Source of the DNA: Pseudomonas californiensis
GTDB taxonomy: Bacteria; Pseudomonadota; Gammaproteobacteria; Pseudomonadales; Pseudomonadaceae
Assembly: GCF_021147775.1 (NCBI RefSeq)
Contig: NZ_JAGTPK010000010.1
Coordinates: 1-64,000 of the forward strand
Direction of reading: 5' to 3'
Length of the DNA: 64,000 bases
The translations under genes were made by a program, and so were the position numbers. Below the pieces are notes generated by a model. The model was not told where the DNA came from. It was given only the letters and a program-made list of their open reading frames with translations, and did no database searches. Shown one piece after another: positions 48,080 to 58,128 of this stretch (positions within the stretch are counted from its first letter, which is position 1; each line of letters starts with the position of its first letter).

Positions 48080-48715
48080 ATGAACCATCGCCTCGCCATG
48101 TTCGCCCTGCTGCTGGGGACCAGTTTCTTCGGGCTTGCCGCTTGCCAGAGCAACAACCCGTATGTGGCCAGCTCCAACCCTATTCCGCCGGCTCCACCGC
48201 AGGCGGCCACCACCCGAGACATGAGTGTCTATCCAGCGCCGCCACGCGACTATGGCCGTTATCGCAGTTGGGCCTGGCTCAATGGCCAACTTCCGCCCGG
48301 CACAGCGGCGCTGGATTCTGCGCAGGTGGTGGAAGCCGTCAGCAACGGTCTGGACCAGCGCGGCCTGCGCCCCGCACGTAATCAGCCTGCCGACCTGTTC
48401 GTCAGCGCCTCCACCCGACAGGAAACCCGGCTGCGTCAGGTGCGTGAGGATTACGACCCTTATTATGGCGGCGGCATGGGATATAACCGTTATGACGGCT
48501 ACCGGCCCGGCTATGGCGGCTATGCGAGCGTGCCGGTGGTGCGCACCTATCAGGAGCGCGTGATGGTGGTGCAGATCAGCCTGTTCGACGCCCGCACCGG
48601 ACAACCGGTATGGAGCAGCAGCGCCGATGCGCGTGCTGGCAGTAATGAGTCAGACCGTACCAAAGCCTTGCGTCAGGCCGTGCAACAGGCTCTGACCGCC
48701 TACCCTCCTTCGTGA
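48080..48715 (+). CDS. DUF4136 lipoprotein, first of a pair
   Basis: 211 residues. The lipoprotein signal has lipobox LAAC (Cys about residue 22). A DUF4136 domain (about 55-205) carries [28 protein letters not shown], a Gly/Tyr-rich loop ([20 protein letters not shown]) and [18 protein letters not shown]. These are probably outer-membrane or periplasmic proteins of unknown function. A paralogue follows 17 bp downstream. Confidence 0.82.
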   Translation: MNHRLAMFALLLGTSFFGLAACQSNNPYVASSNPIPPAPPQAATTRDMSVYPAPPRDYGRYRSWAWLNGQLPPGTAALDSAQVVEAVSNGLDQRGLRPARNQPADLFVSASTRQETRLRQVREDYDPYYGGGMGYNRYDGYRPGYGGYASVPVVRTYQERVMVVQISLFDARTGQPVWSSSADARAGSNESDRTKALRQAVQQALTAYPPS

Positions 48716-48732
48716 CCTTTCGGAGAACTGCC

Positions 48733-49296
48733 ATGTTCCGCCGCCTCGTTTTACTATCCTGCGTGCTGCTGATTGCTGCTTGTCAAAGTCAGCAGGTCAA
48801 CCGCGACTTCGATGCTCAACGCGACTTTGGCGGCTACCGCAGCTGGAGTTGGAAAGAACCCGCCGTGCAATATCAGCCAGATGATCCGCGCCTCAAAAGC
48901 GACCTGACCGAGCAGCGCATCCGCCAGTCCATCAGTGACCAGCTTGATCAGCGAGGCTTGCGCATGGCCCCAACGGGCGGGCGTTCAGACCTCAAGGTGC
49001 AGGCATGGCTGATCGTCGAGAATCGCCAGCAACTGGTCAGCACCAACTACGGTGGTGGCTGGAGCCCCTGGGGTGGCTATGGCTACTGGGGCGGCCCGAT
49101 GAACACTGAAACCCGCAGTGTGGATTACAAGGTCAGCACCCTGCAGATCGACCTGTTCGATGGCAAGGACGGCAAACTGGTCTGGCGCGGCAGCACCGAG
49201 CGCATAGTAGGTGACAGCAACGGCAACCCTGCCGACCGTGACGCAGCCATCCGCACCACGGTCGCCAAGATCCTTGAACAGTACCCGCCACGCTGA
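48733..49296 (+). CDS. DUF4136 lipoprotein, second of a pair
   Basis: 187 residues with lipobox IAAC (Cys about residue 17). Its DUF4136 domain repeats the features of the preceding gene: DFGGYRSWSW, SDLKVQAWL, a Gly/Trp-rich loop (GGGWSPWGGYGYWGG) and DLFDGKDGKLVWRGS. It lies 17 bp downstream of the first copy in one transcription unit, so the pair likely arose by tandem duplication and has since diverged widely. Confidence 0.82.
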   Translation: MFRRLVLLSCVLLIAACQSQQVNRDFDAQRDFGGYRSWSWKEPAVQYQPDDPRLKSDLTEQRIRQSISDQLDQRGLRMAPTGGRSDLKVQAWLIVENRQQLVSTNYGGGWSPWGGYGYWGGPMNTETRSVDYKVSTLQIDLFDGKDGKLVWRGSTERIVGDSNGNPADRDAAIRTTVAKILEQYPPR

Positions 49297-49450
49297 TTAC
49301 TCAGACCTTCCCCCGGCACAGCCAGGGCAGCGCACGAGGCGCTGACCTGGCCCATCAGGCAATCTGGCACCTTGCCAGCGCACTTCCCCGGCATTGACTA
49401 CACTCCCCGGCAGACGGACCACCAAGCGATGGCCATGCCGAAGGAGTGCT

Positions 49451-51475
49451 ATGGGTCCCCCGAATCGTTATGCCGCCATGCAGGACAAGCAGCGCGGGGC
49501 TATTGGATTGATGGCCGCGCTGACTCTGGGGCTGGCGCTGCTGTGCACACTGGTGGTGGTGGACAGCGGCAGGTTGTACATGGAGAAACGCTCTTTGCAG
49601 CGTGTCGCAGACATCGCCGCTCTGGAGGCCGCCGGTCGCAAAGGGACCTGCGCGACAGCTGCCAGCGCAGCTACATTCGCCAATGAGAGTGCTGCCCGTA
49701 ACGGCTTTGTGGTGGGCAGTGACGGACGTTTGCTCACCACCCATTGCGGCACGCTGGCGGTAGGCGCCCAAAGCCAGCGCGTATTCACCGCCAACGCCAC
49801 GCAGTCCCAGGCCATCCAGGTGGTCGCCAGTCATCCGGTCCCGCGCAGCTTTGCGGCAGGCATTGGTGCGCTGTTCTCAAGTGCTCCTGCCTCGCCCAAT
49901 ATTCTGCTCAGCGCCACTGCGGTTGCAATGAGCACGCCTCCGGTTGCTGCATTGACCATTCGCAGCGCTGCGTTGACCGTGGACAGTGCAACGGCCTCGA
50001 TCCTCAATCCGATCGTTGGCGGCATGCTGGGCGGCGCGCTGAACCTGAGCGTTGCAAACTGGCAAGGCCTGGCCAGCACTGATCTGAGCCTGCTCAGCTA
50101 CCTGAACCGACTGAAAACCGACCTGAACCTTACGGCAGTCGGGTATACCCAAGTGCTTGCCGCCACCGTGTCCGTCAGCCAACTGATACAGAGTGCAGTG
50201 AACGTGCTGGACCCGGGCGGCACTTTGAGTGGCCAAGCCTACATCGCAGGATTGCAGGCGGTGAAGGCGGCCACCGGCGCAACCACGGTGGTGCTCGGGG
50301 ATTTGCTGGCGATCCAGGGCAGTTCAGATATTGCGCAGCTGAACACCAACCTGCGGCTGATTGATCTGGTTCAGGGTCTCGCGCAACTGGCCAACGACAA
50401 GAACGGCATTTCAGCCGCTACGCAAATCAACCTGCCAGGGCTGGCGCAAGTCACCGCCCGAATTCAGGTCATCGAGCCTCCGCAATTGTCAGCCATCGGC
50501 GACCCCAGCCAGATTGACCCGACGAACCCTGCGAACGGACCCAACCGGATTTATGTGCGCACCGCTCAAATGCGTGCCCTGGTGTCGATCAACCTCCCGC
50601 TGCTGGACGCCATCGCGCCGTTGGTCAGTACCGCCGGATCAGTCATTGGCAGTCTGACACCGGTCCTCAACGCAGCGTTGAACCTGAATATTGCAGGTGT
50701 GCTGGGTTCCACGACTTGCGCCCTCGGGCTCACCAGTTGCATGGTCACCGACGTAAAATTTCTGCCATCCGCCACATCGTCGAGTGCCGGGCCAAAGATC
50801 GACCTGAGCCTGTCATTGGCCAGCGCCGACAGTTACGTCACCGGCTACACCTGCACCAACAACACCAACAAGACACTGACCGTACACACCGACAGTGCGT
50901 TGGTCACCATTCGGGCAGGCCAGGTCAGCGATCCGTTTCCGGCCAGCACCGCCCCGACGGCAGTCACCGCCATTCCGCTGCCGGTGATCGATATCGGAAC
51001 CATGACGTGTCAGAGAATATTAGGGGTGGGCAGCTGCAGTACGCGCACTGCTTTTGGCGGCGGCGGCGTTGGGCTCACCTTCGACCCGGTCAACCAGTCG
51101 CCGCTGGGCAATTCGGTTTCGACCAGTTCCACGTTCAGTTCTCCCAACCTGCCCGAAATCAGCAGCCCCGCCAAATTCCAGAACCAGGTGGCGTCGGTAA
51201 AGCCCAGCAGCGCTCTGGATGGGGTTTTTTCAAGCGTCCGGGTCAGTGCCTACAAGCCAGCCAGCAGCACTGTCCTGGGCAATGTGATCGCGAGTGCAGC
51301 TTCCTTTTTGGGCACGCTGACGCTGGAGCTCGACAAAGTTGTGGACGCGACACTCAAGCCCTTGCTGACTTCAGTGATTGACCCGCTCCTGGCGGCACTC
51401 GGCGTGAGCCTGGCACCCGCCGATGTCGGCGCAAACCTGAGCTGCAATTACGGTCAGGCCACGCTGGTGATTTGA
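49451..51475 (+). CDS. tadG: TadG-like pilus assembly protein
   Basis: 674 residues. A short cytoplasmic start (QDKQRGAIGL) leads to one membrane helix (LMAALTLGLALLCTLVVVDSGRL) and the TadE/TadG-type RSLQRVADIAALEAA segment; a long Ser/Thr/Ala-rich periplasmic region follows with few charged residues. It belongs with minor-pilin-like Tad proteins such as P. aeruginosa PA4297. AAGGAG precedes ATG 49451. Its 3' end overlaps the convergent pprA gene by 22 bp. The usual Tad motor and secretin genes are not next to it. Confidence 0.75.
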   Translation: MGPPNRYAAMQDKQRGAIGLMAALTLGLALLCTLVVVDSGRLYMEKRSLQRVADIAALEAAGRKGTCATAASAATFANESAARNGFVVGSDGRLLTTHCGTLAVGAQSQRVFTANATQSQAIQVVASHPVPRSFAAGIGALFSSAPASPNILLSATAVAMSTPPVAALTIRSAALTVDSATASILNPIVGGMLGGALNLSVANWQGLASTDLSLLSYLNRLKTDLNLTAVGYTQVLAATVSVSQLIQSAVNVLDPGGTLSGQAYIAGLQAVKAATGATTVVLGDLLAIQGSSDIAQLNTNLRLIDLVQGLAQLANDKNGISAATQINLPGLAQVTARIQVIEPPQLSAIGDPSQIDPTNPANGPNRIYVRTAQMRALVSINLPLLDAIAPLVSTAGSVIGSLTPVLNAALNLNIAGVLGSTTCALGLTSCMVTDVKFLPSATSSSAGPKIDLSLSLASADSYVTGYTCTNNTNKTLTVHTDSALVTIRAGQVSDPFPASTAPTAVTAIPLPVIDIGTMTCQRILGVGSCSTRTAFGGGGVGLTFDPVNQSPLGNSVSTSSTFSSPNLPEISSPAKFQNQVASVKPSSALDGVFSSVRVSAYKPASSTVLGNVIASAASFLGTLTLELDKVVDATLKPLLTSVIDPLLAALGVSLAPADVGANLSCNYGQATLVI

Positions 51476-54240
51476 CTCGCAGTGAAAATCGGCAGTTCGA
51501 TACGAAAGCGTGCGCCCTCGTCGACGTTGCTGACACTCAACTGACCGCCCATCTGGTCCACGATCCCGTAGCTGACCGACAGTCCAAGACCGGTGCCGAC
51601 GCCCACCGGTTTGGTGGTGAAAAAAGGTTCGAAGATCCGCTCCAGCAAACGTGGATCAATACCGCCACCGTTGTCCTGTACCACAAGCCGGATAATATTT
51701 TCGTCGCGCTCGACCTCAAGGCTGATCCACGGCTGGAAGTCGCGATCTTTCTCGCGGCGTGACAACAGCGCGTCCCGAGCGTTGACCAGCAGATTGATCA
51801 GCACTTGTTCCAGTTGATCGACATGCCCACGCACCTGTACCGGCTCTGCCCTCTCGCCGACACGAAGCTGCACGCCTTTACCTTTCAGGCCTTCGGCAAG
51901 CATCGACACCGTGCCTTCCACCGCCTGGGCGGGATCGAACAATTGTTCTTCGATTTCCGAGCGACGGCCAAATACCCGCATGTGATCAACCACTCTGGCG
52001 GCGCGCTGCACCTGAGTGTCGATACGGTTGAGCTTTTCTGTGAGGTAATCGATGTCCACGTCGCCGCGTCCGAGGCGCTTGAGCACGTTCACTACGGCCA
52101 TGCGCATGACATTCAGCGGCTGATTGATTTCGTGGGCCAGGCCGGTGGCCATTTCCCCCAGCGTCGCCATCTTCGCACTCTGGTTCAGTTGCATGCGCGA
52201 CAGGCGCACATCTGTATTGTCGCGACCCACAGCTTGCACCTCGACCAGCTTGCCCTGCTCATCGAACACGCCACGGTCGGCCCACACCCACCAGGCGTAC
52301 TCACGACCGGGCAACTCGATGCAGATTTCTTCGGTGCTCAAGGGCGCTTCCGGGGTCAGCAGGCCGATACGCCGGGTGAACGCCTCACGCTGTTCATCAG
52401 AGAGCCAGTCGCCCAGGTTGATGCCGGTCAACTGCTCCGGCGTGCATTCCATGTAATTGGCCAGTGGTCGATTGCCGAAACTGAGCACCAGGTCCGGCGT
52501 GTAGCGGCAGATCATCGCGGGCGAATCTTCAACCAGAATCCGGTAGCGCTCTTCACTCTGACGGACCTGCTCGGCAGCGAGCGTGGCGTCAGTGACGTCC
52601 AGCCACAAACCCACGGCCTCGACCGGCATGCCGAGATCGTCACGCAACAGCCGCGCCTCATCCAGCAGCCAGTGATAGGTGCTGTCCTTGCTGCGCAGCC
52701 GATAGCGACGACTGACAAAACCTTCGCGCAACAGCTGTCGATTGCGCTCGAACCAGACATCGCGGTCGTCAGGATGGATGTACTCCGCCAGCTTGCCCTC
52801 GACACAGTCCGCCAGCGTCCAGCCCAACAGCGGCGTCAGACTGTCACTGAAAAAGGTTGGCTCCAGATTGCCCTGGTCATAGCGTTGGACGTAAATCACA
52901 GCGGGTGAACTGGCGATCAGATTGTCCAGACGCGCGTGAGCGGCGGCGGCATCGGTTTCCTGATTCTTGATATCGCTGACGTCCAGCATGAAACCCAGCA
53001 CACGTTGCACCTGACCACTGATCAAGGCCTGCCCCTGAATCCGGAACCAGAGGGTTTCCTGAGCAGGATCGGACTGCAGCAGGCGCACACAAAGCAATAA
53101 CGGCGTGCCGTTGTCACGCAACTGAGTGAGGCGACTGGCGAGTTCCTGACGGTCCGCCGGATGAATCAGCGCCAGCCAGTCCTGGCGCGGCAGGCTCTCG
53201 ACCCGGTCGCCCAGCCGCAGACTGCGCGCCAGTTGCGGGGCCAACAGCATTTCGTCAGTGCCCGCCAGCAACTCCCACCAGCCGGTCCCAAGCAGGTCCT
53301 GCAATACCGCCAGACGCTCGACATGGTGACGGTTGTGCTGCTCGGACAACCGGAACAGCACCGGGCCAGCCAGCGCGGAGCACAGGTTCAACCATTCCCG
53401 CTCGCCGAGGTCCGGTGCCTGCTGACGCGCATCGTAGAAGCCGAACAGCAGCCAGGCTTTGGCGACGCTGTCACGGCTATGCGGCATCAGAAAACCATTG
53501 GCATTGCCGAATACACCCTGTAATGCCTCGGAGCTTGAGTCCGAGCCGAACGACAGTTGATGGGTTACGTTGCCGTCGAGGCCATCCAGCGCTGCGCCCA
53601 GACGCTGACCGACCTGCCACAACTCCGGTGCCGTATGGGCGCTGTACTGACAATAAACCCGCCAGCCGACGCCTCCCGCCTGCGGCAATGCCAGCGCCAC
53701 ACAGGGGATACGCCACAGTTGCGCCAGCTCCTCCAGTTGCTCGGTGACCACCGCTGCCAGCCGGTCAACGCTGCAGACCCGCACCTTTTCAGCCACCTGG
53801 CCTGCGATACGCAGACATTGCTGACGACTGCGCGCTGCGCTGGCTTCCTCCATCAGGTCGCTGATGTCCAGCAACTGCAGCAGCCAATCCTTGCCGTGCG
53901 CCTGCACCCAGCCACGCGAATGCAGAATATGCGCATCGTTACTCTTGAAATCCAGATCGAGCATGTGACCCAGCCAGTCATGCGGCACGCCCTCGATCAC
54001 CAGCGCGCTGTTGGGCAGCAGCAGACTCATCAAGCGCTGCGCCGTGAAACCGGACGCATTGATACCCAACCTTGAGGCCAGGTGCGGGCTGATGTCCACA
54101 ATACGACCGTCGTCGTCCAGCAACAGGTACAGCTCGGCTCCGATCGGATCCGGCTCGGTTGCCGCCAGCATGCTCTGCGTTGCTGGAGCGGCCTCGGTAC
54201 GGCCCAGCCAGCGACTCAATCGGCTTTTGTCATGGGACAA
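51454..54240 (-). CDS. pprA: PAS-containing sensor histidine kinase, PprA-like
   Basis: 928 residues, no membrane span. Several PAS-like domains (about 30-130, 310-420, 430-550, 560-680) precede a HisKA/HATPase module. The phospho-acceptor is in [11 protein letters not shown] (about residue 703), the N box is [12 protein letters not shown], and G boxes are QDNGGGID and [13 protein letters not shown]. Length and neighbours fit PprA of P. aeruginosa (about 920), partner of PprB, which switches on Tad/Flp pili and related surface structures. It overlaps the tadE-like gene by 11 bp. Confidence 0.82.
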   Translation of the reverse strand: MSHDKSRLSRWLGRTEAAPATQSMLAATEPDPIGAELYLLLDDDGRIVDISPHLASRLGINASGFTAQRLMSLLLPNSALVIEGVPHDWLGHMLDLDFKSNDAHILHSRGWVQAHGKDWLLQLLDISDLMEEASAARSRQQCLRIAGQVAEKVRVCSVDRLAAVVTEQLEELAQLWRIPCVALALPQAGGVGWRVYCQYSAHTAPELWQVGQRLGAALDGLDGNVTHQLSFGSDSSSEALQGVFGNANGFLMPHSRDSVAKAWLLFGFYDARQQAPDLGEREWLNLCSALAGPVLFRLSEQHNRHHVERLAVLQDLLGTGWWELLAGTDEMLLAPQLARSLRLGDRVESLPRQDWLALIHPADRQELASRLTQLRDNGTPLLLCVRLLQSDPAQETLWFRIQGQALISGQVQRVLGFMLDVSDIKNQETDAAAAHARLDNLIASSPAVIYVQRYDQGNLEPTFFSDSLTPLLGWTLADCVEGKLAEYIHPDDRDVWFERNRQLLREGFVSRRYRLRSKDSTYHWLLDEARLLRDDLGMPVEAVGLWLDVTDATLAAEQVRQSEERYRILVEDSPAMICRYTPDLVLSFGNRPLANYMECTPEQLTGINLGDWLSDEQREAFTRRIGLLTPEAPLSTEEICIELPGREYAWWVWADRGVFDEQGKLVEVQAVGRDNTDVRLSRMQLNQSAKMATLGEMATGLAHEINQPLNVMRMAVVNVLKRLGRGDVDIDYLTEKLNRIDTQVQRAARVVDHMRVFGRRSEIEEQLFDPAQAVEGTVSMLAEGLKGKGVQLRVGERAEPVQVRGHVDQLEQVLINLLVNARDALLSRREKDRDFQPWISLEVERDENIIRLVVQDNGGGIDPRLLERIFEPFFTTKPVGVGTGLGLSVSYGIVDQMGGQLSVSNVDEGARFRIELPIFTASQITSVA

Positions 54241-54691
54241 GTTTCATACTCGCTTGGGCTGAGAGTTGGGCTGGCAGACGCGGAACCTCACCAATGCCCG
54301 GCAACGTCAGGAATGGCAGCACCCGCATCAGTCGAGTCTTGGGATAAGCAATCCTGACAGTCAGGACACCTGCGGTGTAGGTCACCGTAGCATCGCTCGT
54401 CGTAAACCCCAGCGAAGCCGGCATCCATGCCAACTGCGTCATGACCACGCTTCTTGCCTGACTGACGACCAACTGATCGTAATTGACCGCTGCGGGGCTC
54501 AGGGCAACACTGCGTCGCACCGCTTCGCTGGCGGCTGCGTTGAACGACTGCATCATCAACAGCGGCAGGCTATAACTCACCACGCCGTAAAACACCGCAA
54601 AAAAAATAATGAAAACCACTGCAAACTCAATGGCTGCGGCGCCGCGCTGTTTATGAGGCAAGGAAGTTCTGGAGCTGAATGGCATGTCCAC
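54230..54691 (-). CDS. TadE-like pilus assembly protein
   Basis: 153 residues. The N-terminal segment HKQRGAAAIEFAVVFIIFFAVFYGVVSYS is a class-III-like helix with the conserved Glu of TadE-type pseudopilins (AAIEFA); a periplasmic part with LMMQSFNAAASEAVRRSV follows. It is the counterpart of PA4294 next to pprA. Its stop overlaps the pprA start by 11 bp. It may be processed by the prepilin peptidase encoded divergently at 54758. Confidence 0.8.
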   Translation of the reverse strand: MDMPFSSRTSLPHKQRGAAAIEFAVVFIIFFAVFYGVVSYSLPLLMMQSFNAAASEAVRRSVALSPAAVNYDQLVVSQARSVVMTQLAWMPASLGFTTSDATVTYTAGVLTVRIAYPKTRLMRVLPFLTLPGIGEVPRLPAQLSAQASMKLVP

Positions 54692-54757
54692 GTCTACTCT
54701 GACATTTGTTACTCAGGACAGCATAGTTTCTTTCAGGGAAAGAGGATGTTTTAGCCC

Positions 54758-55228
54758 ATGGAATTATTTTTCCTACTCGCATGGTTCGGTGTTTGCGCCG
54801 AACAGGATGCTCGACAACGGGAGATTTCCAACTGGCTGACACTGGGCGGCACGGCACTGGCGCTGGGGTATCTGTGCTATCGCGGCCAGTCATGGATGGG
54901 CGCGGAGCCAGGCGAGGCAGGCTGGGCGCTATTGCTGGCATTGGCTCTTACGCTGCCAGGCTATGCATTGCGCAGCCTGGGCGCTGGCGACGTGAAGCTG
55001 ATGGCTGGACTGGCACTGGCCTCCGACCGTATTTACCTGCTGGGCTCTCTGGTCGGCGCGGCACTCGCCATGCTGGCGTGGCTCTTGTTGCACAAAAAAG
55101 TCTGGCCCCTTATGAACCATCACGTTACGCAGCGTTATCACTACATGAGCGCTGAAACGACAAATAAATATCCCTTTTCGCCGTTCCTGTTTACAGGGCT
55201 CTTATTAACTGCGGCGATGATCCACTAG
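54758..55228 (+). CDS. fppA: Short type IV prepilin peptidase (FppA/TadV-like)
   Basis: 156 residues, A24 aspartic membrane protease without the N-methylase part. The catalytic aspartates are in CAEQDARQREISNWLTL and in the GxGD motif LGAGDVKLMAG. This short form is typical of Tad systems (FppA of P. aeruginosa cleaves Flp pilin). It is divergent from the tadE-like gene and 162 bp upstream of pprB. No Flp pilin gene is visible in the window. Confidence 0.85.
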   Translation: MELFFLLAWFGVCAEQDARQREISNWLTLGGTALALGYLCYRGQSWMGAEPGEAGWALLLALALTLPGYALRSLGAGDVKLMAGLALASDRIYLLGSLVGAALAMLAWLLLHKKVWPLMNHHVTQRYHYMSAETTNKYPFSPFLFTGLLLTAAMIH

Positions 55229-55247
55229 TCGAAATAACCCGCCAATC

Positions 55248-55286
55248 CTATGTACATAGTCATAAAGTAAGGCTAGGTTTAAACCT
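55248..55286. promoter_or_regulatory. Two 12-bp palindromes upstream of pprB
   Basis: CTATGTACATAG (55248-55259) and AGGTTTAAACCT (55275-55286) are both perfect palindromes, with centres 27 bp apart, in the fppA-pprB gap. They look like protein-binding sites or a paired operator; neither resembles a terminator because no T-run follows. Confidence 0.5.
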
Positions 55287-55390
55287 GACTGACACCCACC
55301 TTGAAGCAATGTAAGTAATGCTCATTGTGTTTTTGCTGAATGGACTCAGGCCGCAGTATCCCTTCTGCGGCCACCAGCATGGAGTAGCGC

Positions 55391-56182
55391 GTGATCAATT
55401 ATTCGCCGATAAAGGTTCTGGTGGTCGATGACCAACCGCTGATTGTCGAGGAGCTCAGCGAGTTTCTAGAGAGCAGTGGATATCACTGTGTCTCCTGCCA
55501 TTCCAGCCAGCAAGCCATCGAACAATTCGGTGAGGACCCGAGCATAGGCATTGTCCTGTGTGACCTGGAAATGCCCGATATGAACGGGATCGAGATGGTC
55601 GAAGCGATGAAGGTCATGGGAGGCAGGCGCCACCTGTTCGAAGCCATCATGCTGACCGGGCGCGCCGAGAAAAAGGATGTGATCAAGGCACTGCGGGCCG
55701 GTATATCCGATTATTACCAGAAACCCGTCAATCTGCCTGAGGTGCTGGAAGGCGTTCAGCTTCAGGTCGAAGCACTGGAAGAGCGGCAGAGAAATCATCA
55801 GCAACTGGGCATGCTCAACGAGAAACTCCAGTTTCTGGCGGCCACCATCGACGATCTGTATCAGGACCTGGACAAATCTCGCCCGGTATCGACAGCCAGA
55901 AAGACCGCTCGCTCCAGCAGCGAAACCACAGAGACCAAAACCGATCAGGACATGCCTCTGGTGTTCTCAAAGTTGTCGCCGCGTCAGCTGGACGTCGCAC
56001 GGCTGGTGAGCACCGGGCAGACCAATTATCAGATTGCCTGCGAGCTGGGTATCACTGAAAACACCGTCAAACTCTATGTGTCACAGGTGCTGCGCTTGAC
56101 GCAGATGCATAACCGGACACAACTGGCGTTGGCGTTGTCACCCGGCTCGCTTGGCACTCGACAACGCGCGACAGAGAACTGA
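55391..56182 (+). CDS. pprB: PprB-like response regulator
   Basis: 263 residues. The receiver domain (about 8-125) has VDDQPL, the phospho-Asp in IVLCDLEMPD, LTG and YYQKP(V). A linker with a helical part leads to a LuxR-type HTH (about 195-255: SPRQLDVARLVSTGQTNYQIA, ENTVKLYVSQVL). It matches PprB of P. aeruginosa in layout and neighbours. The start is a GTG at 55391. It should activate Tad pilus and matrix genes after phosphorylation by PprA. Confidence 0.85.
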   Translation: MINYSPIKVLVVDDQPLIVEELSEFLESSGYHCVSCHSSQQAIEQFGEDPSIGIVLCDLEMPDMNGIEMVEAMKVMGGRRHLFEAIMLTGRAEKKDVIKALRAGISDYYQKPVNLPEVLEGVQLQVEALEERQRNHQQLGMLNEKLQFLAATIDDLYQDLDKSRPVSTARKTARSSSETTETKTDQDMPLVFSKLSPRQLDVARLVSTGQTNYQIACELGITENTVKLYVSQVLRLTQMHNRTQLALALSPGSLGTRQRATEN

Positions 56183-56200
56183 CGTCGATGCCGCGTGCAG

Positions 56201-57856
56201 TCAGGCTTCCATTTCAGGTAGCACCACGTGATAGGGCTGCTCGACCAGCGCTGAATGCACCTGGTTGCGGCCGGCATGCTTGGCCCGGTAAAGCGCACTG
56301 TCGGCCTGGGACGCAAGGCTCAGGCTGTCATCCAGCGGCCCCAGCGACACCACGCCTGCGCTGAACGTGCAGAACAGGTCTGAGGGCTGCGCCGGGTAAT
56401 GGATTTCGGCAAAACGAAGACGAATCTCTTCAAGTACTTTATGGGCGCTCTGGATATCCGTGTCGGGCATGACGATGGCAAACTCCTCACCGCCGTAACG
56501 CCCGATGAAGTCGGTCTTGCGCAGTCGCTGCTTGAGAAACAGCGCAAGGCTTTTGATCACCCGGTCGCCCATCGGGTGCCCGTGACTGTCATTGACCTTC
56601 TTGAAGTGATCGATATCGAGCATGGCAAAGCACAGTGGCTTGCCTTCGCGTCGGGACCGAAAACTGCAGTCTTCCAGCAATTGCAGGATGTGCGTGTGGT
56701 TGTAAAGGCCCGTCAGGCTGTCACGAACCATGCGAGATTTCAGGCTGCGCGCCCGTGCTGCACGATTACGCACGGTGGTAATCAGGTGACGCGGTTTGAT
56801 CGGCTTGGTGAGGAAGTCATCACCGCCTTCGCTCATGGCGTCCAGCTGCTTGTCCTGATCGTCCTCGGCCGACAGGTAAATGATCGGCACACTGACATAG
56901 CGGTCATTGTGGCGAATCACCTTGGCCAGCTCAGTCCCTGTGCACCCGGGCATGTACATGTCGAGAATGATCAGATCCGGCTGAAAGTCTGCCAGTTCCG
57001 ACATCGCCTGAATCGGGTCCAAAAGGATCCGCGTCACAATTCCGGCAGCATTGAGCACGCGCTCGGTGTGCGTGGCCTGAGCACGTGAATCATCGATGAC
57101 CAGCACTTTATAGGGTTCGTATTGCGCCACACAGGTGAGGATTTCGATCTTTTCCAGCAGGCTTGATGCTTCCAGAGCACCGGTCAGAAACTCCTGCCCG
57201 CCAGCACGCACAGCGGCCAAACGGGTCGGGGTGTCGGTTTCATGCAGGCTGAAAAACAGCAACGGCAGCTTCTGTTCAAGCCCTTGCTGGGCCTGCAACG
57301 CCATGCGCAGGCCTTCGCCCGGCCCCCCGAAGTCGACATCCATGACAATCGCTGCGGGCAGTCGCTGCGCCATGGCCTCTTGAAACTCACTGACGCTGTA
57401 CAGCGACAGGGCGGACAAGCCGAAAAACTCGAGTTGCTTGGCCAGCCGTTCAGCCCGCTCAAAGTCCTGAAGCACCACGTAAACGGGCTTGCGCAAGGGC
57501 GGCAGTGATGTCTGCTCAAGCCTGTCACCGTGACGCAAGCCGGTGCGCGACAAACGCTGCATCAGGCGATTGAGTTCGGTGATGGCGTCGCTGGTGAGAC
57601 GACCGCGATTGGCCTCGATAACGTCCAGCGCCTGACTGATGTTGCGTGCCAGGGCGATGTGTTCGTGCTGATCAAAACGCTCGGCGAACCTTGAAAGACG
57701 AGACGTAGAGTCTTTCAGCTCAGCCATGTCGGAGACCGACCACTCGGTCTTCTGCAGCCGTTGCCACGTCTCGAGAATCTGACGTGCCTGATGGATGACC
57801 CGTTGGGCAAAATGGTGCTTGAGACGATCGCGGCTAGGATCTTCATGCTCGGTCAT
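56201..57856 (-). CDS. gcbA: Dual-receiver diguanylate cyclase, GcbA-like
   Basis: 551 residues. A helical N-terminal region (1-120) is followed by a first receiver (about 125-245, VMDVDFGG), a second receiver (about 255-370, VIDDS, LIILDMYMPG, KPIK) and a GGDEF domain (about 385-545). The active motif is GGEEF, and RKTD five residues before it is an intact RxxD I-site. This PleD-like protein makes cyclic-di-GMP. Position upstream of DUF2333-NUDIX-SUI1-speA matches P. aeruginosa PA4843 (GcbA), linked to surface attachment. It is convergent with pprB, 18 bp between stops. Confidence 0.87.
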   Translation of the reverse strand: MTEHEDPSRDRLKHHFAQRVIHQARQILETWQRLQKTEWSVSDMAELKDSTSRLSRFAERFDQHEHIALARNISQALDVIEANRGRLTSDAITELNRLMQRLSRTGLRHGDRLEQTSLPPLRKPVYVVLQDFERAERLAKQLEFFGLSALSLYSVSEFQEAMAQRLPAAIVMDVDFGGPGEGLRMALQAQQGLEQKLPLLFFSLHETDTPTRLAAVRAGGQEFLTGALEASSLLEKIEILTCVAQYEPYKVLVIDDSRAQATHTERVLNAAGIVTRILLDPIQAMSELADFQPDLIILDMYMPGCTGTELAKVIRHNDRYVSVPIIYLSAEDDQDKQLDAMSEGGDDFLTKPIKPRHLITTVRNRAARARSLKSRMVRDSLTGLYNHTHILQLLEDCSFRSRREGKPLCFAMLDIDHFKKVNDSHGHPMGDRVIKSLALFLKQRLRKTDFIGRYGGEEFAIVMPDTDIQSAHKVLEEIRLRFAEIHYPAQPSDLFCTFSAGVVSLGPLDDSLSLASQADSALYRAKHAGRNQVHSALVEQPYHVVLPEMEA

Positions 57857-58128
57857 ATTCAGACTACTGTGAGTTTGCTGAGCGGGTCGGCTGATGGCGC
57901 TATGCTAGCACCTCCTATACGTCAGAAGATCACCGCAAGTCACTTATTTGACAACAAAACAGTGACGTCTGGCCGGGAACGCTCGCCAACGCGTAAAAAG
58001 CGCCTTCGGGACCTTGCCAGTACGTGTCAACAAAACGCCCCTGAGCGTGCCAGTCAATTGCACCTTGAGGTATGGTTGCGGTCGAACGCCTCGTGAAGCA
58101 TTCAACTCAAGATCAAAAGGACCCCACC

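Noticed and set aside
51805..52908. 367-codon open frame opposite pprA
   Set aside because: It lies wholly within histidine-kinase domains on the other strand and shows no motif.
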